NCBI RefSeq assembly: GCF_000371785.1
Contig: NZ_AQUI01000002.1
Location: 4,513,352-4,577,351, forward strand
Origin: Actinopolyspora halophila DSM 43834
GTDB lineage: Bacteria; Actinomycetota; Actinomycetes; Mycobacteriales; Pseudonocardiaceae
DNA: 64,000 nucleotides
Reading direction: 5' to 3'
Under the pieces are notes generated by a model. It saw nothing but the letters and a program-made list of their open reading frames with translations, was not told the origin of the DNA and made no database searches. A program made the translations under genes and the position numbers. This document shows, in pieces, positions 54,271 to 62,919 of the stretch. Numbering within the stretch: the stretch's first letter is position 1; every line of letters starts with the position of its first letter.

Positions 54271-55881
54271 TCATTCCGGAGGAATGAGTTTGCCGGGGTT
54301 GAGCACCCCTCCGGGGTCCACAGCGGACTTGACCGCGCGCAGCACCTCCACTCCGAGGTCACCGACTTCCGCGCTCATCCACTCCCTGTGGTCCAGACCG
54401 ACCGCGTGATGGTGCGTGATCGTGGCCCCGGCCGTCGCGATCGCCTCGGTCGCGGCCCGCTTGGCCCGCCGCCACTGCTCGACGGGCTCCGGGCCACGCG
54501 CACAGGCCACGGTGAAGTACAACGAGGCACCGGTCGGATAGACGTGCGAAGCGTGGCACATGACCAGCGGCGGCGTCCCCTGCTCGGTGAGGGACTCCGT
54601 CAGCGCGTCCCGCACCGCGGTGTGGGTGGCGTGCAGGTTCGACCAGCTCGTCGCGGTCTCCAGGGTCTCGGCCAGCGCGTTGACGTCCAGCAGCGCATCG
54701 CGCAGGTAGGGCGCGTGGAACCGGCCCTTCTCCCAGGAGATCGCCGGATCCGCGCCGAGCGGGGTCCCCCCGGCCGCGCGCAGCAGCTCCGCCGTCTCGG
54801 CGTGCCGCGCGGCCACGTGCTCGGCACTTCCCTCGTAGGTGGTGATCAGCAGACAACCGTCCGAGGCCGCCCCGGCCCCCACTTCGGCCGAGGACAGGTT
54901 GAGCCCGGTCTCCACCTCGTCGGACAGGCGGGCCACGGTGGGCAGTGCCCCGGTCTGCGCGAGTTCGCGCAACGCGGCCGATCCGGCGCCGAAGTCGGGA
55001 AAGGACCACGCCTCGTGGTGCTTCTCGGCGGGCTTCGGGTGTATCCGCACCGTCACCTCCGTGATCACCCCGAGCGTTCCCTCCGAACCGAGCAGCAGCT
55101 GCCGCAGGTCCGGTCCTGCCGCCGAGGCGGGCGCCCGGCCCGGCCCGAGGGTTCCACGCGGGGTGGCGACTCTCAGGTCGACGACCATGTCGTCGAACCG
55201 CCCGTATCCCGCCGAGGCCTGCCCCGAGGACCTGGTCGCCGCGAAACCACCGATGGTGGCGTACTCGAAGCTCTGCGGGAAGTGGCCGAGCGAATACCCG
55301 TGCGCGCCGAGCAGCTCCTCGACCTCGGGACCGCGCAGGCCCGCCTGCAGCGTCGCCGTGCCGGACTCGGAGTCCAACCGCAGCAACCCGTCCAGCCGCG
55401 CGAGGTCCAGGGTGACCACGGCGGCGAATCCGTCGCGCCGCGGTTGGACCCCGCCGACCACGCTGGTTCCCCCGCCGAAGGCCGTTACGGCGATGCCGTG
55501 GCGGGAGCAGCTGCGCAGCACGTTCTCGACTTCCTCGTGCTCGCCCGGGAAGACGACGGCATCGGCGACCTCGGCGTCCCCGGAGCGGCGCCGCAGCAGG
55601 TCCGGGGTGCTCTTGCCGCCCGCGTGCCGCAGCCGCGTGTGATCGTCGGTCCTGACCCGGCAAGCGCCGACGATCCCCTCGAGCTCGGAGCGCGCCTCGG
55701 CGGGCAGCTCCGAGTCCCGTAGCCGCACCTCGTTCTCGTCGACCGGGGGCGTGTCGCGCCGGTGCACCCCCAGTCCTTCCTCCAGCAACGTGCGCAGGCT
55801 CTCGTCCAGCGGGCTCGCGTCCTCCGTGCTGCCCCAGGCGTTCCACGCCGGGGTCGGGGTACGGCTGTGCGGTACGGACAT
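54271..55881 (-). CDS. FAD-linked oxidase, alkyl-DHAP synthase-like
   Basis: 536 residues of the vanillyl-alcohol-oxidase flavoprotein fold. FPGEHEEVENVLRSCSRHGI and VTAFGGGTSVVGGVQPRRDG are the FAD pyrophosphate region, QSFEYATIGGFAATRSSGQA the second FAD motif, and HHHAVGLDHREWM plus DPGGVLNPGKLIPP the C-terminal substrate region. The HHHA stretch is typical of the alkyldihydroxyacetonephosphate synthase branch. ATG 55881 is preferred; no binding site is visible, so the mRNA may be leaderless. Matches Rv2251 next to the lipid kinase. Confidence 0.88.
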   Translation of the reverse strand: MSVPHSRTPTPAWNAWGSTEDASPLDESLRTLLEEGLGVHRRDTPPVDENEVRLRDSELPAEARSELEGIVGACRVRTDDHTRLRHAGGKSTPDLLRRRSGDAEVADAVVFPGEHEEVENVLRSCSRHGIAVTAFGGGTSVVGGVQPRRDGFAAVVTLDLARLDGLLRLDSESGTATLQAGLRGPEVEELLGAHGYSLGHFPQSFEYATIGGFAATRSSGQASAGYGRFDDMVVDLRVATPRGTLGPGRAPASAAGPDLRQLLLGSEGTLGVITEVTVRIHPKPAEKHHEAWSFPDFGAGSAALRELAQTGALPTVARLSDEVETGLNLSSAEVGAGAASDGCLLITTYEGSAEHVAARHAETAELLRAAGGTPLGADPAISWEKGRFHAPYLRDALLDVNALAETLETATSWSNLHATHTAVRDALTESLTEQGTPPLVMCHASHVYPTGASLYFTVACARGPEPVEQWRRAKRAATEAIATAGATITHHHAVGLDHREWMSAEVGDLGVEVLRAVKSAVDPGGVLNPGKLIPPE

Positions 55882-55898
55882 GCGATACAGTTTTACAG
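55882..55898. promoter_or_regulatory. 17-bp gap between divergent flavoprotein and TetR genes
   Basis: The two start codons are only 17 bases apart. The gap, with flanking bases, reads ATACAGTTTTACAGAT, an AT-rich patch with repeated ACAG. TACAGT lies seven bases before the tetR ATG, fitting a leaderless -10. Both transcripts must start at or inside the start codons, so a TetR dimer here would block both. Confidence 0.5.
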
Positions 55899-56486
55899 AT
55901 GACGTCAAGTCGTAACGAAGATGCCATCCTGGACGCGGCGCGCGACTGCGTCCTGGCCGTCGGGATGCGGCGTACGACGCTGACCGAGGTGGCCCGGCGC
56001 GCCGGGGTGAGCAGGCCGACCGTCTACCGGCACTGGCAGGACGTGCGCTCGCTGACGGCCGACCTGCTGACCCGGGAACTCCGCTCGCTGCTTCCGGGGG
56101 ACGCCGGGGGCGCGGGCGACGCGCGGGTGCGCGGCGTGGACCGGATCGTGAGCACCGTCGCGGCCGTGCGCGAGCACCCGCTGCTGCACAAGATCCTGGA
56201 GACCGACCCGGAGCTGCTGATCACCTACACCTTCGACCGGATCGGCACCAGTCAGCGGGAGATCCTGGAGGTGTTCGCCTCGGCGATACGGGAGGGCCAA
56301 CAGGACGGCTCGATCACCGACGGGGATCCCGAGGAGCTCGCGGCGATGCTGCTGCTGGTCACGCAGTCCGCCGTGCTCTCCCCGCGCATCGTGGCCGACC
56401 AGCTGCCCGCCGACCGCCTGGACGAACAGCTGCGGTCGATGCTCGAGAGCTACCTGCGTCCCGCCGACTCCCCCGCGAAGGGATGA
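55899..56486 (+). CDS. TetR-family regulator of the lipid block
   Basis: 195 residues. AILDAARDCVLAVGMRRTTL, then TEVARRAGVSRPTVYRHWQD, is a standard TetR helix-turn-helix. The C-terminal ligand domain has ILETDPELLITYTFDRIGTS. Likely represses both the divergent flavoprotein-DagK unit and glpD, which follows three bases after its stop. Counterpart of Rv2250c. Confidence 0.92.
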   Translation: MTSSRNEDAILDAARDCVLAVGMRRTTLTEVARRAGVSRPTVYRHWQDVRSLTADLLTRELRSLLPGDAGGAGDARVRGVDRIVSTVAAVREHPLLHKILETDPELLITYTFDRIGTSQREILEVFASAIREGQQDGSITDGDPEELAAMLLLVTQSAVLSPRIVADQLPADRLDEQLRSMLESYLRPADSPAKG

Positions 56487-56489
56487 ACC

Positions 56490-58010
56490 ATGCGCGACAC
56501 TTCGCTCAACGCCGCCCGCAGGAACCGGGAACTGTCCGAACTGGCCGAGAGCGGGCGAGTGGACCTGCTGGTGGTGGGTGGCGGGATCACCGGGACGGGA
56601 GTGGCGCTCGACGCCGCGTCCCGGGGACTGTCGGTGGTGCTGGCCGAGAAGCACGACCTGGCCTTCGGCACCAGCAGGTGGAGTTCCAAACTGGTCCACG
56701 GTGGACTGCGGTACCTGGCCTCCGGCGACGTCGGCGTGGCCCACGAGAGCGCCGTGGAGCGCGGAATCCTGATGCACACCACCGCGCCGCATCTGACGCG
56801 CCCGCTGCCGCAACTGGTACCGCTGCTTCCCGAGACGAGCACGCCGCGGGCCGCGCTGGTGCGTGCGGGCTTCCTCGCCGGGGACGCGCTGCGCGTGGCG
56901 GCGCGGACCGGCTCCGCGGCGCTGCCCGGTTCCCGCAGGATCGGCGCGGCCGAGACCCTGCGCATGGCGCCGCCGGTTCGGCACGAGCGGCTGCGCGGCG
57001 GGCTGCTGGCCTGGGACGGGCAGCTCACCGACGACGCCAGGCTGGTCACCGCGGTCGCGCGCACCGCCGCCGGGCACGGAGCCAGGGTGCTCACTCGCTG
57101 CGCCGCGGAGGACGTCACCGGGCGGGGGGCCGTGCTGCGCGACCGGATCGGCGGGGAGACCGTTCCCGTCCGGGCCCGCGCCGTGGTCAACGCGGCCGGA
57201 GTTTGGGCGGGCGACATCGCCCCCGAGCTCACGTTGCGTCCCAGCCAGGGGACGCACCTGGTGGTCCCGGCCGACTCGCTGCCCGGACTCGAAGCGGGAC
57301 TGACGGTCCCGGTGCCGGGCACGACCAACCGATTCGTCTTCGCGCTGCCCGCGGACAACGGGAGGATCCACATAGGACTGACCGACGAGGAGGCGCCGGA
57401 GCCGGTACCGGACGTTCCGGAGGCCGCGGCGCACGAGGTGGACTTCCTGCTGGAGACGATCAACACCGTGCTGACCGAGCCGCTGAGTTCCGCCGACGTG
57501 CTCGACACCTACTCGGGGTTGCGTCCGCTGCTGGACGGCGGCGCGGGTGGCAGTGCCGATCTGTCCCGGAGCCACGCGGTGCTGCCCGGGGACAGCGGTG
57601 TGCTCAGCGTGGTCGGCGGCAAGCTGACCACCTATCGCCGCATGGCCGCCGACTCGGTGGACGCGGCCGTCCGGCACGCCGGGATCGCGGCGGGAGCGTG
57701 TCGCACCAAACGGCTGCCGCTGGTGGGAGCAGCCGACCGGGCGCGACTGTCGCGGGTGCCAGCACCCCACCGCCTCATCGGCCGGTACGGCACCGAGGCC
57801 GCCGCCGTGCTCGAACAGGCCGCGGGAGATCCGGCGGCGGCGGAACCGGTGGCCGAGGGCTTGTCGGTCACCCCCGCCGAGCTGCGCTTCGCCGTGCGGC
57901 ACGAGGGCGCGCTGGACGTCGACGACCTGCTCGACCGCAGGACCCGCGTCGGGGTGGTGGCCCGTGACCGAGCGGCAGCGCTGCCCGCCGCTCGGGAGGC
58001 GCTGGGGTGA
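56490..58010 (+). CDS. glpD: FAD-dependent glycerol-3-phosphate dehydrogenase
   Basis: Oxidises glycerol-3-phosphate to dihydroxyacetone phosphate and passes electrons to quinone at the membrane. 506 residues. DLLVVGGGITGTGVALDAAS is the FAD Rossmann motif, TSRWSSKLVHGGLRYLASGD the GlpD signature, and GGKLTTYRRMAADSVDAAV the C-terminal FAD contact. Cotranscribed with tetR. Counterpart of glpD1 (Rv2249c). With the neighbouring AGPS-like enzyme it controls the DHAP/glycerol-3-phosphate branch point of lipid synthesis. Confidence 0.94.
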   Translation: MRDTSLNAARRNRELSELAESGRVDLLVVGGGITGTGVALDAASRGLSVVLAEKHDLAFGTSRWSSKLVHGGLRYLASGDVGVAHESAVERGILMHTTAPHLTRPLPQLVPLLPETSTPRAALVRAGFLAGDALRVAARTGSAALPGSRRIGAAETLRMAPPVRHERLRGGLLAWDGQLTDDARLVTAVARTAAGHGARVLTRCAAEDVTGRGAVLRDRIGGETVPVRARAVVNAAGVWAGDIAPELTLRPSQGTHLVVPADSLPGLEAGLTVPVPGTTNRFVFALPADNGRIHIGLTDEEAPEPVPDVPEAAAHEVDFLLETINTVLTEPLSSADVLDTYSGLRPLLDGGAGGSADLSRSHAVLPGDSGVLSVVGGKLTTYRRMAADSVDAAVRHAGIAAGACRTKRLPLVGAADRARLSRVPAPHRLIGRYGTEAAAVLEQAAGDPAAAEPVAEGLSVTPAELRFAVRHEGALDVDDLLDRRTRVGVVARDRAAALPAAREALG

Positions 58011-58094
58011 GGGCGAGAGCGCCCGCCGGACGTCCCCGGGCACAGCCCCGAGGACGAATGCCCCCGTTCCCGAGTGGGGACAGCGAGCGTGTGG

Positions 58095-58313
58095 TCATTC
58101 CGGCGCGCTCATACCCGCCTCGGCCAACCCCCGCTGCTCGTCCTGGTACTCCTGCAGCTCATCGTCGGACAGGCACGCCAGGGCCATGAAGGACTCGTGT
58201 TCGAAGGCCAACCGGACCACGGTCTCGTCCAGGCTCGCGCCTCCGTAATCCCGTTCGGCGATACGCGCCAACGCATCCCGAGTGGCGGCTTCGATCCGAA
58301 TAGTCGTTCCCAC
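58095..58313 (-). CDS. Orphan antitoxin-like small protein
   Basis: 72 residues. TTIRIEAATRDALARIAERD, then YGGASLDETVVRLAFEHES, has the strand-helix-helix pattern of VapB/MazE-type antitoxins, and an acidic tail (LSDDELQEYQDEQRGLAEAG) follows. The GTG at 58313 lacks a binding site and may be leaderless. No toxin gene is adjacent on either side. It lies downstream of the TIR operon on the same strand with a 200-bp gap, so it may be an accessory or unrelated orphan. Confidence 0.65.
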   Translation of the reverse strand: MGTTIRIEAATRDALARIAERDYGGASLDETVVRLAFEHESFMALACLSDDELQEYQDEQRGLAEAGMSAPE

Positions 58314-58519
58314 ACTGTCGAGTATGCGGCTTCGGGTAATCGCGGACGACCTCCTGGTCCGCCGTGCGGCACGGCAGCACAGTGCTTGTCCGATTCCGGC
58401 GGCCCGGGCCGAGTGGTGGACTCGACCGCTCTCACCGTCGAACAGGGTGCTGCCGCCCAGCGGGTGACTCCGGCGGTCTTCCCGAACCACCTCCGGAAAC
58501 TCCTGCGAAGCTCGAAGTA

Positions 58520-58891
58520 TCACCTCGAGAAGACGTCGTGCGCAGTGCGCCGCGAACCACTCGCGCCGTGCGGCCGCGGGGAGTCGAACCGACTGCGAAC
58601 CTCGGCCGCCGCCTCGGTGTTGCCGGAAGCCTCGATCATCTTGGCCAGGCGGTTCGCGGTCATGTCGCGTACCGCGTTCTCCTGGTGGAGGCCGAGCTTG
58701 TCCAACAACGCCCCCACTTGATCGGCGACGGTGCGAGTTCCGTACACGAGCTTGCGATAGATCCCCACCAGCACCATCACGAGCAGCGGAACGGTCACCC
58801 AGGCCGGCCAGCCGAGCAACCAGCCGAGCACGAGCGGAAGCACGAAGGCCACTGCCAGGCCGGTGAACAGGACGCGGTTCTCCTTCGTCAT
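58520..58891 (-). CDS. Two-TM membrane protein of the TIR operon
   Basis: 123 residues. Two adjacent hydrophobic segments (LFTGLAVAFVLPLVLGWLLG and VTVPLLVMVLVGIYRKLVYG) are followed by a cytoplasmic helical tail, DQVGALLDKLGLHQENAVRD and AKMIEASGNTEAAAEVRSRF. The ATG overlaps the stop of the P-loop gene by four bases (ATGA), so it is strictly co-translated. No known family. A membrane-targeting or pore-forming component of the system is plausible (inference). Confidence 0.78.
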   Translation of the reverse strand: MTKENRVLFTGLAVAFVLPLVLGWLLGWPAWVTVPLLVMVLVGIYRKLVYGTRTVADQVGALLDKLGLHQENAVRDMTANRLAKMIEASGNTEAAAEVRSRFDSPRPHGASGSRRTAHDVFSR

Positions 58892-60876
58892 GGGCTCGCC
58901 TCCTCGGCACTCGAAGCCACGGTGTAATCCACATCGTCGATCCCCTGGTAGGAATCGATCAGCTGGGTCAGACGTGCGGCCACGCCGGGATCTCCCCCGG
59001 ACACCTGGCTCCAGTCGCGTGCCGTCACGTGAAGCTTGCCGAGCGCCTCGATTTCGTGGCCCGCCGCCTCGACGAGGATCCACAGCAGGAGATCCCGGCT
59101 TGGTGACCGACCGGCCGCCTCCAACCACCACCGCACCGTCGACCAGGTCAGATCCGGCCGGTTGTCCATCATGGTGCGCCAGCTCAGCACGAGTTCCGAC
59201 CGCACGACCGACTCGGCCGCAAGGGGTTTCGTCGCCCCGCCGTCGTCGAGCAGACACCCCGGATCGAGCATCTCGACGAACAGGTCCAGATCCACTTTCC
59301 ACCACCGTGACTCCCGGAACTCGGCAGCGAACCTGTGGATAACCCTGCGCAGCATGCCGCGGTCCGCCAGGGCCATCCCGCGCAAGGCCTGCCGTGCGGT
59401 CGGCTCAGCGGGATCGACCTCTCTCCGAGCACGCTGATGCAGCCGCACTATCGCCTGCTCGGGGAAATCCGGGGCGATCACATCGGCGCAGACGTGCACT
59501 ATCAGTTGCCCCACCTGCTGGGGGAGGTCCTCGTAACGTGCCCAGTGATAGACGAGCTGGCGGAACGACGCCGCGTGGTCCACATCCCTGAGTCCGGTGA
59601 CCAGCGCCTGGTCCGCGAACTGCATCCAGTATCCCGAGTAGAGTTGCTCATCCAGGTTACTCCACTGGGCGATTCGCTTGGCCACTCCGAGGACCCACCC
59701 GGCACGCAGCGCGTTTTCGAGAAAACGCTGCACTGTCCTCTGCCGGTCGTGATGGGTGAAGCTCACCGAGCTGATGGCCCCGTCGATCCACTCGCAGAAC
59801 GAGGTACGCAGATCCGGGTAATTTTCCCAGAAGTGGTAGCGCAGTGCCCTGTCGTAGGCGAACGAGTCGAAAACAACGCGTTGACCGTGCTGGTCCGTTC
59901 TGACACCGAGGTCCTCGAGCTGACTGAGATGACCCCGCTGTTCCAGGCGCGGCTTCTCCCGATCGGTCAGCCCCAGTAGTTCCATGAGGTGTTGTGCGGC
60001 GAAAAAGACCGCGTCGGCTGACGCCTCGTAACACATCGCGGCGGCGAACAACACCGCGCGCTGCCGTGCCCTCGAGTTCCGCGCCACCTGCTCGGCGGCC
60101 TCTTCGCGCCGTTCCGTAACCGCTGCCAGGGCCGCGTGCAGCCACTCGGACACTTCCCAATCGGGGCGATCATCCCTGGCACGAGCGACGAGACTCGCCA
60201 GCTTGGCGATGTCGCGGAGCGGACCATCCAGATGCTGGAGCAACTCCGGGTCGAGCTCCTCCTCTTCAGGCAAGGCGATCCCTGCTTCCTCCAGGTGCCT
60301 CCGCAGCACCGCGTGTCCCGGAGGCCGCGTTATTTCGACAGTCTGAGAAGCCAGTTCCTCCTCGGCCCATCCCTTCCTGTCGTACGGCAACACGACCACC
60401 AGGTAGGCACCCTGGCCGCCCAGCGCGGCACGAAGAGTCGGAAGCTCGCGGCGTCGGGCATTCAACGTATCCGCGTCACTCTGCGTGAGATCCAGCAAAA
60501 GGCGTTGACCGTAAGCGACCTTGTCCGAAGTCAGCTTGCCCTCGACCGAGGACGCTTCCTCGACGAGCTCGGCGAAAGAGCTCGTCCCGTCGGCCAGCCC
60601 GTGTAGCAGCATTTTCGCCGCGCTGCGGCGTCCGCTCCCCGTCGGACCGTGCAGCAGCACTGTTCGGACCTTGTCCCACTGAGCCTTCGCATCAGCGAAA
60701 CAGGGTGGCCACACGAAAAGACGTTCGAGCCGTTCGAGGTCGTCGTGCGGAATGGCTCCGCCACGACTCACTTGCGCGGTGACCTCCTGCAGGAAATTCA
60801 TGGTCAACTTCGGCTCAAAGTACTGGTTTCCCGAGCCGGTGTGCACGGGACCGTATACCTCGTCGATGTCGCTCAA
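58888..60876 (-). CDS. P-loop (STAND-like) protein with N-terminal motif shared with the TIR protein
   Basis: 662 residues. Residues 9-19, GPVHTGSGNQY, repeat a motif from the TIR protein's C-terminus. The NTPase domain starts near 70 with LLHGPTGSGRRSAAK, a Walker A in which the usual Lys is Arg83. RLLLDLTQSD and AYLVVVLPYDRKG are candidate Walker B strands. Residues about 270-660 are helical with many Trp and Leu, resembling a repeat-type sensor, without a recognised family. Four-base overlaps on both sides couple it to the TIR gene and the two-TM gene. Best read as the sensing/oligomerising subunit of a defence system; the altered P-loop raises the question whether it hydrolyses ATP. Confidence 0.8.
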   Translation of the reverse strand: MSDIDEVYGPVHTGSGNQYFEPKLTMNFLQEVTAQVSRGGAIPHDDLERLERLFVWPPCFADAKAQWDKVRTVLLHGPTGSGRRSAAKMLLHGLADGTSSFAELVEEASSVEGKLTSDKVAYGQRLLLDLTQSDADTLNARRRELPTLRAALGGQGAYLVVVLPYDRKGWAEEELASQTVEITRPPGHAVLRRHLEEAGIALPEEEELDPELLQHLDGPLRDIAKLASLVARARDDRPDWEVSEWLHAALAAVTERREEAAEQVARNSRARQRAVLFAAAMCYEASADAVFFAAQHLMELLGLTDREKPRLEQRGHLSQLEDLGVRTDQHGQRVVFDSFAYDRALRYHFWENYPDLRTSFCEWIDGAISSVSFTHHDRQRTVQRFLENALRAGWVLGVAKRIAQWSNLDEQLYSGYWMQFADQALVTGLRDVDHAASFRQLVYHWARYEDLPQQVGQLIVHVCADVIAPDFPEQAIVRLHQRARREVDPAEPTARQALRGMALADRGMLRRVIHRFAAEFRESRWWKVDLDLFVEMLDPGCLLDDGGATKPLAAESVVRSELVLSWRTMMDNRPDLTWSTVRWWLEAAGRSPSRDLLLWILVEAAGHEIEALGKLHVTARDWSQVSGGDPGVAARLTQLIDSYQGIDDVDYTVASSAEEASP

Positions 60877-61610
60877 TTGTCACGCTCGCGTTCGCTCTTC
60901 CTGCCGAAGCTCTGACTGATTCCGCCGTGGTTGGACCCGGCCACGTAGTTGGTCCCGTCGCCGTTGAAAGTGTTGTTGTACTGAGGACCGTCGCCGCTGT
61001 GCACGCTGCCGTGGACCGTGCCGATGTTGGTCCGGTTCTCCTGACGGATGTCACCGCCCTGCACCACCTGCCCAGCGGTCGCGTTGTCGGCCGAGTTGTG
61101 CGTACCCGTCCCTTCCGTCTTCTTCCGAACCGTTCGGTCCTCGAGTCCCGGAACGAGTTCGACGAGCGCGTGGGCGATCTTGGCCAGATCGTGCTCGGCG
61201 TTCCCGCTGTCGTAGCGCAGCGACTGGCAGTCCGCCAGCGGCGTCAGCGCAGGAGGAAGATCGGACGCGGAGAGTCGAGGCAGGCTCCGCCCGCACATCA
61301 CCGGGATCACCCGGGCACCGGACTCCAGCGCGTTGAGGATCTCGGCACGGGTCCAGTCTTCCTCCTTGTCCAGCAGCACGTTGCCCTCCGCGTCACGCAT
61401 GGAGAGCCAACGATCGCCGATGAGCACCAGCAGCACCCGAGCACCGCTGGAACCCCGCGTCAACGCACCACGGAAGTCCTCACCGGGCCGAATCGACTTG
61501 CTGGCACGGAAGACCTTCTCGTCGCCGAACCGCCGGGAGAGCTCCCGCTCGACGGCGACTGCGGCGTCGTGACCGTCCTCGTTCCGGTAGTTGACGAAGA
61601 TGTCCGCCAC
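60873..61610 (-). CDS. TIR-domain protein with Gly/Asn-rich amyloid-like C-terminus
   Basis: 245 residues. The TIR domain occupies 1-150: ADIFVNYRNEDGHDAAVAVE (strand A and AA loop), VFRASKSIRPGEDFRGAL (box 2-like), LLVLIGDRWLS, and EDWTRAEILNALESGARVIP with Glu90 in the place of the NADase catalytic glutamate. The tail (about 168-245) is Gly/Asn/His-rich: AGQVVQGGDI at 179-188 resembles bacterial amyloid-signalling (BASS/RHIM-like) sequences, and GSVHSGDGPQY at 201-211 recurs in the next gene. GTG start with AGGAGA six bases before. Probable NAD-degrading effector of an antiphage system. Confidence 0.85.
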   Translation of the reverse strand: MADIFVNYRNEDGHDAAVAVERELSRRFGDEKVFRASKSIRPGEDFRGALTRGSSGARVLLVLIGDRWLSMRDAEGNVLLDKEEDWTRAEILNALESGARVIPVMCGRSLPRLSASDLPPALTPLADCQSLRYDSGNAEHDLAKIAHALVELVPGLEDRTVRKKTEGTGTHNSADNATAGQVVQGGDIRQENRTNIGTVHGSVHSGDGPQYNNTFNGDGTNYVAGSNHGGISQSFGRKSERERDN

Positions 61611-61647
61611 CGAATTCTCCTTTCACAACGGAAATCGGTTCTCTCGT

Positions 61648-62919
61648 TCAGCCGGTGCGAACGCGCAGCGACTGGGTCAGGCGCGGGGTCAGGTCCTTCA
61701 CCGAAGGGTTCCCGCGGAACCGGGCGAGCGTGCGGTCCAGCCGCCGCAGGTCGGTGGTCACGGTCGCCGACTCGACCGCGTCGACGGTGTCGAGCACCCG
61801 CTCGGTGATCGCGCAGGCGTGCTCGACATTGCCCGCCGCCGCGTGGGAGAGGGCGCGGCGAACCCCGTAACGGGCTCGGGAACGCGCGGCGTGCACGGGT
61901 ACACGTTGGATCTCGTGGTCCAGCACCGAACTCGCCTCACCAGGACGCCCGAGATCGTGCAGACACCAACCGGTCACCATCGCTACGGGATCCACCAGAT
62001 TCGTGGTTCCCAGCGCCAGAGCGGTGTTCGGTTCGGCGACGCTGTGCGCCTCACGTGCACGATCCAGGCTCCGCATGCAGGAGGCGTGATCGCCGACCAG
62101 GGCGTGTCCCTGCGCCTCGCGTTGCAGGGCCGACGCGCGGAGGCGGGGCGGAGTACGACTGTCCCCGGCCTGCTGGGCCAACTCGATCGTCCGCCGCGCG
62201 TCGTTTCGGTAGAGCGCGAACAGCGCGTGACGCACCCACGTGTGGTTCGCCGAGCCGTGGTCTCCTGCGGCCTCCGCCATCTCGGCCGCGCGGTCGGTCC
62301 ACCACAGGGCTGTTCGTTCCTCACCGGCTTCCTGGGCCATCCACCCCGCGTACTCGGCGTAGCGGGAGCCGAGAGCCAGAATGCCCTCCCGGTTTCGGGA
62401 AGTGGCGTACGCGGCCAGCTCACGCAGGGTGTGCGCGTGCGCGGTGAGGGCGGGTAGCACCACGGCGTGGCTGGTTGTCTGCCCCAGCTCGCGAAACTGG
62501 CCGAACATCGTCCGAAAGGTCTCCAGCGACCTCTCCTCCATCGCCGAGCCACTGCTCGCCCGCGAACCGAGGTACACGGCCGAAGCCGCCCCCGCTGCCA
62601 GCAGACCGCGGCGATTCACGGTCCGGAAACTCGTGCCGTCCCGGGTGGATCCCATAAACCACATCTCACCGTTCTCCTCCGATCGCGGTGGTGCTTCGGA
62701 CGAGGGCTCCGGAAGCAGCTCGGTCAGCTCCCCACCGGCTCCGAGCTCGTTGTCGCAGAGTCGCGCGACCGCTGGTAGCGGTTGCTTGCGGCCGGTTTCG
62801 ACCTTGCTCAGATACCCCTTGCTGTAGTGCACCCGTCCGGCCAATTCGGACAGGGAGAGCCCAGCTGCGATACGCGCCCGTCGAAGCTCCGTGCCGAACA
62901 GTCTGCATTGCTCACTCAC
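61648..62919 (-). CDS. XRE regulator with TPR-like domain upstream of the TIR operon
   Basis: 423 residues. The helix-turn-helix is LRRARIAAGLSLSELAGRVH then SKGYLSKVETGRKQPLPAVA. A linker with RRGLLAAGAASAVYLGSRAS follows, then helical repeats such as RTALWWTDRAAEMAEAAGDH and CITERVLD-type pairs. This layout is common in actinomycete regulators. The gap to the TIR gene is 37 bases on the same strand, so it is likely the first gene of the operon and its controller. GGGAGG precedes the ATG at short spacing. Confidence 0.88.
   Translation of the reverse strand: MSEQCRLFGTELRRARIAAGLSLSELAGRVHYSKGYLSKVETGRKQPLPAVARLCDNELGAGGELTELLPEPSSEAPPRSEENGEMWFMGSTRDGTSFRTVNRRGLLAAGAASAVYLGSRASSGSAMEERSLETFRTMFGQFRELGQTTSHAVVLPALTAHAHTLRELAAYATSRNREGILALGSRYAEYAGWMAQEAGEERTALWWTDRAAEMAEAAGDHGSANHTWVRHALFALYRNDARRTIELAQQAGDSRTPPRLRASALQREAQGHALVGDHASCMRSLDRAREAHSVAEPNTALALGTTNLVDPVAMVTGWCLHDLGRPGEASSVLDHEIQRVPVHAARSRARYGVRRALSHAAAGNVEHACAITERVLDTVDAVESATVTTDLRRLDRTLARFRGNPSVKDLTPRLTQSLRVRTG

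Noticed and set aside
58560..58620. T-arm-like GGGGAGTCGAACCGAC
   Set aside because: No acceptor or anticodon stem can be built around it. It lies in the coding end of the two-TM protein.
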